A stretch of 10,527 nucleotides of DNA, from positions 1-10,527 of the forward strand of contig JAZBPJ010000133.1 in the NCBI GenBank assembly GCA_036351575.1, given 5' to 3'. Source of the DNA: JABDPF01 sp036351575. GTDB taxonomy: Bacteria; Pseudomonadota; Gammaproteobacteria; Xanthomonadales; SZUA-36. The notes beneath the pieces were generated by a model. It was not told the DNA's origin, made no database searches, and saw nothing but the letters and a program-made list of their open reading frames with translations. The position numbers were made by a program, and so were the translations under genes. Below, piece by piece: positions 1 through 6,848 of the stretch. The stretch's first letter is position 1. Each line of letters begins with the position of its first letter.

Positions 1-369
1 GACGAACAAAAAATACGCGAAACCCTGCAGACCTACATCGACAGCATGCAGGAGTCGAGCGCTGAGAAAGCCCGCAGCGCTTTTCACCCCAACGCGAAAA
101 TCACCGGGTACCTCGAGGACGGCCTGCACGAAATGACGACCGAGGATTTCGCCGGCTTCGTCGCCGCGCAGCAGCCGTCGCCGCAAGAAAAAGGCGAAAC
201 CATCAGGCTGGAAATCCTGTCCATCGAGATCGCGGGCGACACCGCCGCCGCGCGGATCCGCGACAACTACCTGGGCCTGAACTTCCTGGACTCGATATCG
301 CTGCTGAAAACCGACGGGCGTTGGAGCATCTACAACAAGCTGTTCCACGTAGAAGGACCGGCCGGCTAA
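1..369 (+). CDS. NTF2-like / putative lumazine-binding family protein (5' truncated)
   Basis: The reading frame is open from base 1 to a TAA at 367-369, so at least 122 residues are present and the start lies just outside the window. The first internal ATG (46) would remove the first helix and is not the likely start. The visible chain has the layout of small SnoaL/NTF2-fold proteins of the putative lumazine-binding type: an N-terminal helix with TYIDSM, then AFHPNAKI, then alternating strands ending in LLKTDGRWSIYNKLF. Members of this fold bind small ligands or act as minor enzymes; neither activity nor ligand can be read here. It converges on the sulfatase operon. Its stop codon overlaps the stop of a leftover HAD gene tail on the other strand. 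The family call is good and the function is unknown. Confidence 0.8.
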   Translation, partial: DEQKIRETLQTYIDSMQESSAEKARSAFHPNAKITGYLEDGLHEMTTEDFAGFVAAQQPSPQEKGETIRLEILSIEIAGDTAAARIRDNYLGLNFLDSISLLKTDGRWSIYNKLFHVEGPAG

Positions 370-423
370 GCCGAACGGAAGCGCCTTTCAAGCCACTCCA
401 CCGTAACGGGGCCGGACTCGCCC
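366..423 (-). pseudogene. Displaced 3' end of a CbbY-like HAD phosphatase gene
   Basis: Read on the minus strand, this stretch encodes GESGPVTVEWLERRFRSA followed by TAG. The intact HAD gene at 3786-4508 ends GESGPVTVEWLERRFRAG then TAG. The first 42 bp are identical at DNA level (382-423 versus 3802-3843). The last codons then diverge, including a silent CGC/CGG difference in the second arginine of the RR pair, yet frame and stop position are kept without a gap. This is therefore a real HAD gene terminus and not a chance match. No other part of that gene is present, because the sulfatase stop lies 3 nt away. Its TAG (366-368) overlaps the TAA of the convergent NTF2-like gene. I infer it is the original tail of the HAD gene, displaced when the GH127-sulfatase pair was inserted. 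Confidence 0.75.
376..423. repeat. Direct repeat, left copy (48 bp, one mismatch)
   Basis: This copy matches 3796-3843 in the same orientation with a single mismatch (G at 381, C at 3801) and with 42 perfect bases from 382 to 423. The offset is 3420 bp. It lies immediately downstream of the sulfatase stop codon and forms most of the orphan HAD tail. Together with the right copy it brackets the GH127 and sulfatase genes. Confidence 0.95.
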
Positions 424-426
424 GGT

Positions 427-1836
427 TCAATCCATGATCACGGGTTCTTCGAGATCCATTTCTTCGCGCCAGGCGGCAATGCGCGCCATGAAGTGCTCGG
501 TCAGTTCCGGAAACTCGGCGGAGCGGTCATGCTCGGCGCGCGGGTCCACCGTCACGTCGTACAGCTCCGTCTCGTCGGTCCCTTCGTGCCACATGAAGTG
601 CCAGCGCAGCGTCCGTACGTAAAAGCCATCCGCCAGTTCGCTGAACAGCGTGTCCCTGCTCGGCGAACGGCGCCGGTCGCTGTAGCCGATGATCTCGTTC
701 CTTTGTTCCATGGTTCGGCCTTCCAGCACCGGTCGCAGCGAATACCCGTGCAGCCCTTGCGGTATGCGCGCACCGGCAAGGTCCAGCAACGTCGGGAAGA
801 TGTCCGACGACAGAACCAGGCTGGCCTCGTCGAAGGTCGGCTCGATGCGGCCCCGCCAGTAGAAGATGACCGGGCTGCGGAACGACAGGTCGTACAGGGC
901 GCCCTTGCCCTTCATGCCGCCGCTGCCGTAGGGCTCGTCGTTGTAAGCCGCGTCCGGATCCTTCTTGTACTCGTCACCCGGCTCCTGGTCCCAGCCGTTG
1001 TCGCTGACGTAGACAAACAGCGTGTCCTCCAGCAGGCCCTTCGATTCGACGTAGTCCATCAACTGGCTGACGCTGTCGTCCCACCAGGTGATGTTGGCGT
1101 AATACGCCCTGGCGGAATTCGAGAGCTCCTTGTTTTCGTAAAACTTGGTGTACGAGTACGGCGCGTCCAGCGGCACGTGCGGCAGCGCCGGCCCGAACCA
1201 GATGAAGAAAGGCTGCTCCCGGTGGCGATCGATAAAATCGTAGAGCGGAGCCATGGTCACGCGCGCCAGGTCTTCGCCCTCGGCGCCCCACAGCTGGTAG
1301 AACCATTCGCTGCTTCCCCACTTGCTCATGTCCCAGCCGTCCGTCATGCCCTCGGTGAAATGCGCGTTCCGGTAACTGCGTTCCCACCATTTTCCGCCTT
1401 CCCAGCTGGCGTATCCCTGCTCTGAAAGCAATTTCGGAAGCGTTTCGAATTCGCGCATGGCGTCTGCCTCGGCCACGGCTTTCCACATCGCCTGCTCCTG
1501 CTTGCTCAACGTGCTGACCTTTTCGGCTTTGCGCCTTTCGTCGACGATGGCGTTTTTTCGATGCGCGTACTGCACGGGATGCAGGCCGGTGATCAGGTTG
1601 CGCAGGGACGGACGGCAATACGGCGCAGTGACGTGCGCTTGCGTGAATACGACGCCGCCCTCGGCCAGCGTGTCCATGGTCGGTGTGACGACGTTTTCGT
1701 CGCCCATGAAACCGAAATACGGGTAGCCGTGGTCATCACCCACCAGCAGGATGATGTTTGGCGGCCGGCCGTCTTCCGCATACAGAGATTCCGAAAATAA
1801 AACCAGGAATATCAATATTGTTACTAAACTTTTCAT
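427..1836 (-). CDS. Exported sulfatase-family protein with variant CxPSL active-site motif
   Basis: This is a 469-residue alkaline-phosphatase-superfamily sulfatase, predicted to hydrolyse sulfate esters outside the cytoplasm. Residues 1-20 form a Sec signal peptide ending SLYA before EDG, with no lipobox. Metal-site residues are visible: GDD at 33-35, and SDNG at 278-281 with D279 and N280. GGKW (K149), LPHVPLDAP (219-226, H220) and MKGKGALYD (K311) follow the family order, as does the C-terminal ELYDVTVDP (424-432). The nucleophile region reads YCRPSLRNLITG with Cys74. The usual C-x-P-S-R arginine at the fifth position is Leu78, with arginine one place later (Arg79). The start ATG overlaps the GH127 stop (ATGA), with a purine-rich GAGAAAA before it, so translational coupling is likely. 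The substrate cannot be read; the GH127 neighbour suggests a glycan. The family is secure, but classical formylglycine-dependent activity is uncertain. Confidence 0.93.
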   Translation of the reverse strand: MKSLVTILIFLVLFSESLYAEDGRPPNIILLVGDDHGYPYFGFMGDENVVTPTMDTLAEGGVVFTQAHVTAPYCRPSLRNLITGLHPVQYAHRKNAIVDERRKAEKVSTLSKQEQAMWKAVAEADAMREFETLPKLLSEQGYASWEGGKWWERSYRNAHFTEGMTDGWDMSKWGSSEWFYQLWGAEGEDLARVTMAPLYDFIDRHREQPFFIWFGPALPHVPLDAPYSYTKFYENKELSNSARAYYANITWWDDSVSQLMDYVESKGLLEDTLFVYVSDNGWDQEPGDEYKKDPDAAYNDEPYGSGGMKGKGALYDLSFRSPVIFYWRGRIEPTFDEASLVLSSDIFPTLLDLAGARIPQGLHGYSLRPVLEGRTMEQRNEIIGYSDRRRSPSRDTLFSELADGFYVRTLRWHFMWHEGTDETELYDVTVDPRAEHDRSAEFPELTEHFMARIAAWREEMDLEEPVIMD

Positions 1837-3767
1837 AGGTTTTCTCTAATCGATACGATGGCCGGCTGAAAACTCACCTGCCGAAGAACCGTGCTGCCCA
1901 TCGGTACGAGTTCGACCGGGTGGAAACGGCCTTCCCGCCCGTTGTAAAGCCTGCCCCTGAGCAAGGGGTTGAAGAAAGGACCCGCATCACCGCCCGCTCC
2001 CGTGACGGCTTCGAAAGCGGCATCGCCAGGCAGTCTCCAATCGGTGACCACGGCCTGCGAGGGCTGGGCGTAGATATCGTGAAAACCCGCTTCCCCGTAA
2101 TCAGCGCCCCGGATCTCCCGGTGGGAAATGGGCAGCGCGTACAGCAGCGGCCCGCAGCCAACCGAGCGCGTGCCGCCGGCGTGCTCCAGGATACGGGCAA
2201 TCCGGGTGAAGCGCAGGTCCAGCCTGGTCCGCCCGTTCCAGCTTCGACCGATTTCAAGCCAGTTGCCATTGCGGCCGAACGATACGCCCTCCAACTCGAC
2301 GTCCGCTGCCCATTCCGGCACCCGCAGCCGCAATTCGAACGTCGCAGCGGGTGAGCATTCCACTTCAATCCGCACCGTGTCCTCGAACGGATAATCGGTG
2401 CACTGGCGAATCCGCACCTCGGATCCATCGAGTACCGTTCTCACCTCGCTGGCGCCGTACAGGTTGATGGCGAGGCCGCCCGCGGTGCGATGGTACATGG
2501 CCTGCAGGAAGTACGGATGGATTCGGCCGGCGTTGGGCACGCAGCAGATCGCCACGTCCCGGTGCACCGGCGAATACTTCACCCGCTCCTCGTCCTGCGG
2601 GCGATGCATGTGCACCTGCCCCATGGCGTGAAAGGCATTATCGGTTTTGAGATAACAGATGCTTCTCCCCTCGGGATGCCTGGCGCCCTGGGCCGCGTTG
2701 TAGAACAGCCACTCGATACGATCGGCCCATTTTGCATCGCCTGTTTTCTCCAGCAAAAGGCTGTAGCTGTGAAGCAGTTCCTGCAACGAACAGTACTCGT
2801 AACCGGTATTCGAAGGGTGTGCCCCGCGGCCGAGTATCCACTCGTCACCGATCGGCGCACCCGAAGCGGTCAGCACGAATTCCAGCTTTTCGAGGTAGGC
2901 GGCGAGTGCCGCGTGGTATTCCGGCTTTTGCGTGTGGTACGCCGCGATCACCAGCGCACGCAAATGCTCGTAGCTGTGAACGCCGTGCCCCTGGAAACGG
3001 TAATCCGGGTCCAGCAGGTTGCCGGGCCGGATATCTGCCTCCGGTAGCTCGTGCCGGCAATAGTCTTCGAACAGGAACACCGCGTAGTCACGGTATCGCA
3101 TATCGCCCGTCAGTCGGGTGATGCTGTCGAGCACATCGGCGATCATCAGCCCATGGCCGGTCCCGGCATGGGGTTCGGTGACCCTGAACGGCTCGGAGTT
3201 ACCGGCCGGCCAGGCCCGCATCGTTACGTGCATTGCCCTGCGAACAGCCTCCAGCACCGTGGCATCGGCGCTGAACTCGTACCAGGCCAGCAGTGCCCGG
3301 AACAGGGTCGCCTGGGCCCAGAGTTCCCCGTTTTCGGATTGATGCCGATACCGCAGGTCCGGGCCGTAGATGCCGAGGTAGCCGTCCTGGTCGGCCGAGG
3401 CCAGTTTTTCGCGAACGTACGGTTCGATCCGCTCCCGGACGAGGGCCCGGTCGCCCGTCAGAACCGCGTGGCGCAGAAAACCGTCCCACCAGTTGCTCTG
3501 GGATTCGCTGTTCCACCACAGGAACTGCACTTCCCACTCCGCGCCGGTCGTATGTGTACCGACATCCTTGCGCCGGACCTGCCGGGTGAGCCGGTCACGG
3601 TGGTAGATATCGTCCTCGAGCAATTGTTCCGGCGCCAGGCGGTCCAGCCGGCCCACGAAACCATGCTCCAGGTCCCGGCGCATCTGCTCCAGCATCCAGC
3701 CGGCAGGGCGAATCGCACCCACCGGCAAGGCCACCGGGCGTTCCATCTGCGCAAGGGGAATGGGCAC
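1833..3767 (-). CDS. GH127-like (DUF1680) glycoside hydrolase, putative beta-L-arabinofuranosidase
   Basis: The 644-residue product has the length and motif order of the GH127/DUF1680 group of (alpha/alpha)6-barrel glycosidases with C-terminal beta domains. The N-terminus RPVALPVGAIRPAGWMLEQM (10-29) is typical. EYC (E324, C326) and ICCVPNAGR (C408, C409) match the Glu and three Cys that bind zinc in the characterised Bifidobacterium enzyme HypBA1; the first cysteine of the CC pair would be the nucleophile. E309 in GDEW sits about 15 residues before E324, where the acid/base glutamate is expected. There is no signal peptide, unlike the sulfatase. The start is GTG (3765-3767) with GGGGG seven nt upstream and an in-frame stop close behind; an internal ATG at codon 8 is an alternative with a poorer ribosome site. 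It lies 18 nt after the HAD stop and overlaps the sulfatase start by 4 nt. L-arabinofuranose specificity is inferred only from the family. Confidence 0.9.
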   Translation of the reverse strand: MPIPLAQMERPVALPVGAIRPAGWMLEQMRRDLEHGFVGRLDRLAPEQLLEDDIYHRDRLTRQVRRKDVGTHTTGAEWEVQFLWWNSESQSNWWDGFLRHAVLTGDRALVRERIEPYVREKLASADQDGYLGIYGPDLRYRHQSENGELWAQATLFRALLAWYEFSADATVLEAVRRAMHVTMRAWPAGNSEPFRVTEPHAGTGHGLMIADVLDSITRLTGDMRYRDYAVFLFEDYCRHELPEADIRPGNLLDPDYRFQGHGVHSYEHLRALVIAAYHTQKPEYHAALAAYLEKLEFVLTASGAPIGDEWILGRGAHPSNTGYEYCSLQELLHSYSLLLEKTGDAKWADRIEWLFYNAAQGARHPEGRSICYLKTDNAFHAMGQVHMHRPQDEERVKYSPVHRDVAICCVPNAGRIHPYFLQAMYHRTAGGLAINLYGASEVRTVLDGSEVRIRQCTDYPFEDTVRIEVECSPAATFELRLRVPEWAADVELEGVSFGRNGNWLEIGRSWNGRTRLDLRFTRIARILEHAGGTRSVGCGPLLYALPISHREIRGADYGEAGFHDIYAQPSQAVVTDWRLPGDAAFEAVTGAGGDAGPFFNPLLRGRLYNGREGRFHPVELVPMGSTVLRQVSFQPAIVSIRENL

Positions 3768-3785
3768 TCTTTTACCCCCGGCCCG

Positions 3786-4508
3786 CTAGCCTGCCCGGAA
3801 CCGCCTTTCAAGCCACTCCACCGTAACGGGGCCGGACTCGCCCAGCGATTCGACCACGGCCAGCGCGCCGCTAAAGTCCTGGCCCACGGTGTAGTCGTTG
3901 GTGGTCACGACGGTTTTGAGACCGGCGTCCAGCGCCGAGCGCAGCCCGTGCTCGGTATCTTCCAGCGCGAGGCATTCGTCGGCGGGCAGGCCGAGCTGCT
4001 CCAGGGCCAGTTCAAACACGTCGGGCGCCGGCTTCTTTCGAGGCACCATGTCGCCTGCCGCGATCGCGTCGAACCAGCCGACGCTTTCCTCGCCCAGCGA
4101 GACCCGCAGCAGTTTTTCAACGTTCTGCGGCCCGGACGTGGTGGCGATGCCCAGGCGGAGGCCTTGCGCGCGCGCCTCTTTGATCAAGCGCGCGACGCCG
4201 GGGCGCAGGGCGATGCGGCCGCTCTCCAGCAATTCCAGGTAAACGCGCGTCTTGCGCACGTAAACGTTTCCGATAAACGCTTCCACGCCGCCGGGCGGCG
4301 AAAACCCCGGCTGTTCGCTCTCCATGTAATGACGCACGCGTTCCTTGCCGCCCATGACGTCGAGCAGGCGGCCGTACTCCGCGACGCTCCAGTGCCAGTC
4401 CAGGCCAAGCTCGGCGAACGCCGCGTTGTAGGCCACGCGGTGGCCGTCGCGCTCGTTGTCGGCCAGCGTGCCGTCGACGTCGAATATCAGGGCTTTGAGT
4501 TGGGGCAT
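3786..4508 (-). CDS. CbbY-like HAD-superfamily phosphatase
   Basis: This is a complete 240-residue HAD subfamily IA hydrolase, presumably cytosolic. Motif I is FDVDGT (nucleophile D10, acid/base D12), motif II is IATTS (T123 or T124), motif III is RKKPAPD (K158/K159) and motif IV is ALEDT (E183, D184). The cap region has LDWHW followed by VMGGKERVRHY (51-61), and GDMVPRKKP follows at 152-160. This is the signature of CbbY proteins, which in Rhodobacter sphaeroides dephosphorylate xylulose-1,5-bisphosphate, a RuBisCO inhibitor. No RuBisCO gene is in view, so a broader sugar-phosphate phosphatase role is equally possible. It starts 25 nt after the acyl-CoA synthetase stop, with a weak GGA site before the ATG. 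Codons 223-236 are repeated at 382-423, and the last two residues (AG) differ from that copy (SA), so this gene's end may be of outside origin. Confidence 0.92.
   Translation of the reverse strand: MPQLKALIFDVDGTLADNERDGHRVAYNAAFAELGLDWHWSVAEYGRLLDVMGGKERVRHYMESEQPGFSPPGGVEAFIGNVYVRKTRVYLELLESGRIALRPGVARLIKEARAQGLRLGIATTSGPQNVEKLLRVSLGEESVGWFDAIAAGDMVPRKKPAPDVFELALEQLGLPADECLALEDTEHGLRSALDAGLKTVVTTNDYTVGQDFSGALAVVESLGESGPVTVEWLERRFRAG
3796..3843. repeat. Direct repeat, right copy (48 bp, one mismatch)
   Basis: This is the second copy of the repeat at 376-423. It lies inside the 3' end of the intact HAD gene and covers codons 223-238. Beyond the repeat toward the gene end the two sites stay aligned without gaps through the stop codon but diverge in sequence. 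On the other side similarity stops abruptly at 3844. The layout resembles a pair of attachment sites, or a recombination junction at a gene 3' end, but no recombinase gene lies between the copies. Confidence 0.95.
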
Positions 4509-4533
4509 CGCGCGATTCCGGATCGTTGCAGCC

Positions 4534-6624
4534 TCACAGGATAACCCGCGCGTCCAGCGCGGTGCAGCCCTCGCCCTCGTGGAAGACCTTGAGCGGGTTG
4601 ACGTCCAGTTCCCTGATCTGCGGAAAATCGACCAGCAGCTGGCTCATGCGCAGGATCGCGTCGACCACGGCGTCGATGTCGAAGCGCTTCTGCCCGCGCG
4701 CGCCCATCAGGATCTGCGCGCCCTTGAGCTCGTCGATCATGCCGTAGGCCTCCTCGCGGGTGACCGGCGCCACGCGCAGCACGGCTTCTTCGAAGATTTC
4801 TACGAAGATACCGCCCAGCCCGATCAGCACCACCGGCCCGAACTGCTCGTCCTGGCGCCCGCCGAGGATCAGTTCCTTGCCGCCGACGACCATGCGCTGC
4901 ACCATCACGCTGTCGATCCGCGCATCGGGAAAAGCCTTGAGAATGCGCTCGTTCATGTCGTCGAAAGCATCGGCGACCGCACCGGCGTTGCGCAGGTTCA
5001 GCTGCACGCCGCCGACGTCCGACTTGTGCGAAATATTTTCCGAGATCACCTTCATCGCCACCGGGTAGCCGGCCCGCTCGGCGGCCGCGACCGCCTCGTC
5101 CGCGCTGCCCGCCGCAACGCCCCGGGTGGTGGGAATGCCGTAAGACTCCAGCACGTCCATCGCCTCGTTCAGCAGCAGGTCGCGCGACTCGCCCTGAGCG
5201 CTTTCGATCAGCCGCCGCGCGGGCTGCGCATCCACCTCGAACACCGGGGGTTCTTCCGCGTCGCGGGTCTCCCGCATCTTGCAGGCGTGATCGTATTCCA
5301 GCTTCAGCGCGCGCAGCATCTCCACGATCTGGGTGAAAATCGGGAAATCCAGGTCCTGCTTCAGGTTCTGGATCTCCGACGGGTTCGCCGACACGTACAC
5401 CGCCACCGGCTTGTTGAACTTCCGGCCCAGGGCCTCGAGGCGCCGCACCAGGTCCTTGGTCGGGTCGTGCTCGGTGGCGGTCAGGGAGGTGTGCAGGAAC
5501 ACCACGCCGTCCACGTTGTCCTGCGCCAGCGTCTCCTCGACGATGCGGTAGTACACGTCCAGGTCGAACAGGTCGCCGAGGTCCAGCGGGTTGGTCAGCT
5601 TGATGACCGAGGCGCGGAAATGCTTCTCGATTTCCCGTATGAACGACTCGGGAAACTCGGCCAGTTCGAAACCGACCGTCTCGCAGGCGTCGGCGGCGAC
5701 GATAGCGTGCCCGCCCGAGCGCGAAATAATGGCCAGCCGCTTGTCGTTCAGCGGCGGCAGGCGCAGGGCCTTCATGTACTGCGAAAGCGTCGTCACGTCG
5801 TGGATGCGGGTGATGCCGCACTGCCTGAAGGCGGCGTCGACGACGCGGTCGTCGCTGGACAGCGACGCGGTATGGGACGCCGCGATGTTCTTGCCGAGCG
5901 TGCCGATATTGGACTTCAGCGCCAGGATCGGCTTGGGCGAACGCCGGGCGATCTCCATCAGCCGCCGGCCGTCGCCGATGCTTTCCAGGTAGACGAAGAT
6001 GATCTTCGTGCCCGCGTCCTCGATGTAGTACTCGAGCAGGTCCTCGGCGTTGATGTTCAGCATGTTGCCGGCCGAGGCGAACTTGTTCAGGCCCAGGCCC
6101 TCGGCGGCCATGTGGTTGAGGATGCTCAGGCCGACGCCGCCGCTCTGGGTGATGATCGATACGTCCCCTTTGCGCATGAAGGGCTTGAGGCGCGGAAACG
6201 GCACGCTGAAGCCGTTTTCCATGTTGATCACGCCGATGCAGTTGGGCCCGATAAAGCGGATGCCGTACTTCTCGGCGATGGCGGTCAGTTCACCTTCGAG
6301 CGCGCGGCCCTGCTCGCTGTACTCGCGGAACCCGGCGGTCTCGATCACCGCGCGCCGAATGCCTTTCTTGCCGCACTCTTCCAGCACCTGCGGCACGAAA
6401 CGCGCCGGCACCAGGATCACGGCCATGTCGACCTCGTCCGGTATGTCGGAAACCGACTCGTGGATGCGCCGCGAGGTGATCACGCCGCCGCTGGGCCCCA
6501 CCGGGTAGACCACGCCCTCGAAACCGAAATCGATCAGGTTGAGCATGATGTTGCGGCCGAGGTTGTCGGGCTTGGACGATACGCCGATAACGGCCACGCT
6601 TTTCGGATAGAAGACGTTACGCAT
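4534..6624 (-). CDS. Acyl-CoA synthetase, NDP-forming (acetate-CoA ligase family, alpha-beta fusion)
   Basis: The 696-residue protein has the fused layout of ADP-forming acyl-CoA synthetases, which interconvert acyl-CoA, ADP and phosphate with acid, CoA and ATP. The N-terminal CoA-binding Rossmann domain begins SVAVIGVSSKPDNLGRN. A succinyl-CoA-ligase-like flavodoxin part follows with ITQSGGVG (158-165) and AASHTASLSS, where H251 is the expected phosphorylated histidine. A second ligase-like part comes next. The C-terminal ATP-grasp domain starts near SYGIPTTRGV (494-503) and holds ISHKSDVGGV (531-540), GLGGIFVE and ELDVNPL (672-678). I chose the ATG at 6622-6624 because GGAG lies five nt upstream. 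A TTG seven codons earlier keeps the frame open but has no comparable site. It is the first gene of the minus-strand operon. The acid substrate cannot be deduced; acetate or a short or branched acid is typical. Confidence 0.94.
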   Translation of the reverse strand: MRNVFYPKSVAVIGVSSKPDNLGRNIMLNLIDFGFEGVVYPVGPSGGVITSRRIHESVSDIPDEVDMAVILVPARFVPQVLEECGKKGIRRAVIETAGFREYSEQGRALEGELTAIAEKYGIRFIGPNCIGVINMENGFSVPFPRLKPFMRKGDVSIITQSGGVGLSILNHMAAEGLGLNKFASAGNMLNINAEDLLEYYIEDAGTKIIFVYLESIGDGRRLMEIARRSPKPILALKSNIGTLGKNIAASHTASLSSDDRVVDAAFRQCGITRIHDVTTLSQYMKALRLPPLNDKRLAIISRSGGHAIVAADACETVGFELAEFPESFIREIEKHFRASVIKLTNPLDLGDLFDLDVYYRIVEETLAQDNVDGVVFLHTSLTATEHDPTKDLVRRLEALGRKFNKPVAVYVSANPSEIQNLKQDLDFPIFTQIVEMLRALKLEYDHACKMRETRDAEEPPVFEVDAQPARRLIESAQGESRDLLLNEAMDVLESYGIPTTRGVAAGSADEAVAAAERAGYPVAMKVISENISHKSDVGGVQLNLRNAGAVADAFDDMNERILKAFPDARIDSVMVQRMVVGGKELILGGRQDEQFGPVVLIGLGGIFVEIFEEAVLRVAPVTREEAYGMIDELKGAQILMGARGQKRFDIDAVVDAILRMSQLLVDFPQIRELDVNPLKVFHEGEGCTALDARVIL

Positions 6625-6685
6625 GATGGCTCCGGGATTTGTCAACGCGACAGGATGCTATTCGGAATCGGTTAACGGTTCGCTG

Positions 6686-6698
6686 ACCTGTCGCAGGT
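6686..6698. promoter_or_regulatory. Inverted repeat ACCTG-N3-CAGGT upstream of the acyl-CoA synthetase operon
   Basis: Five-base arms form a perfect inverted repeat around TCG, about 62 bp upstream of the synthetase ATG. It sits next to an AT-rich tract (6700-6720) that is the most promoter-like part of the gap. A second short palindrome, ATCCCGGGAT, lies at 6736-6745. The operon promoter must lie in 6625-6757, since a terminator closes the upstream side. I see no convincing -35/-10 pair, and the operator role is a guess. Confidence 0.3.
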
Positions 6699-6757
6699 GG
6701 TTATTAAATCAGATTTTCAAGCCGGACCGGAAACTATCCCGGGATCGTTACGGGTCC

Positions 6758-6787
6758 AAAAAAACGCCCGCTGAAGCGGGCGTTTTT
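6758..6787 (-). terminator. Intrinsic (rho-independent) terminator, symmetric
   Basis: CGCCCGC (6765-6771) pairs perfectly with GCGGGCG (6776-6782) around a TGAA loop. The stem is extended by five A-T pairs and ends in a run of T on either strand. It lies 61 bp past the stop of the secreted-protein gene (6849) and would end its transcript. Because both flanks are A/T runs it could also work on + strand transcripts. It insulates the acyl-CoA synthetase operon from the gene upstream. Confidence 0.93.
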
Positions 6788-6848
6788 CTTTCCGGGATCA
6801 GCCGGCGATGAAGCAACGCCGAACCCGCAATGCCGGAAACGCGCGGAG

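Noticed and set aside
493..1425. + strand open frame of 310 codons opposite the sulfatase
   Set aside because: The antisense shadow composition and the complete sulfatase motif set on the other strand rule it out.
376..3843. Complete insertion sequence or integron between the repeats
   Set aside because: No transposase or integrase, no terminal inverted repeats and no short target duplication are visible. The repeat is coding sequence of the HAD gene.
3051..4544. + strand open frame of 497 codons opposite the HAD and GH127 genes
   Set aside because: It spans two well-supported minus-strand genes and their junction, has low-complexity shadow composition and shows no family resemblance.
6625..6645. 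TTG start giving a seven-residue longer acyl-CoA synthetase, or a TTGACA -35 box at the same place
   Set aside because: The ATG at 6622-6624 has GGAG at five nt, and family members begin close to this point. As a -35 box, the matching -10 would fall inside the coding region with no TATAAT-like hexamer.
4456..6675. Very long + strand open frame (739 codons) opposite the acyl-CoA synthetase
   Set aside because: It is a mirror of GC-biased codons on the coding strand. Its translation is rich in His, Val, Arg and Gln, with no domain motifs, while the minus strand encodes a complete recognisable enzyme.
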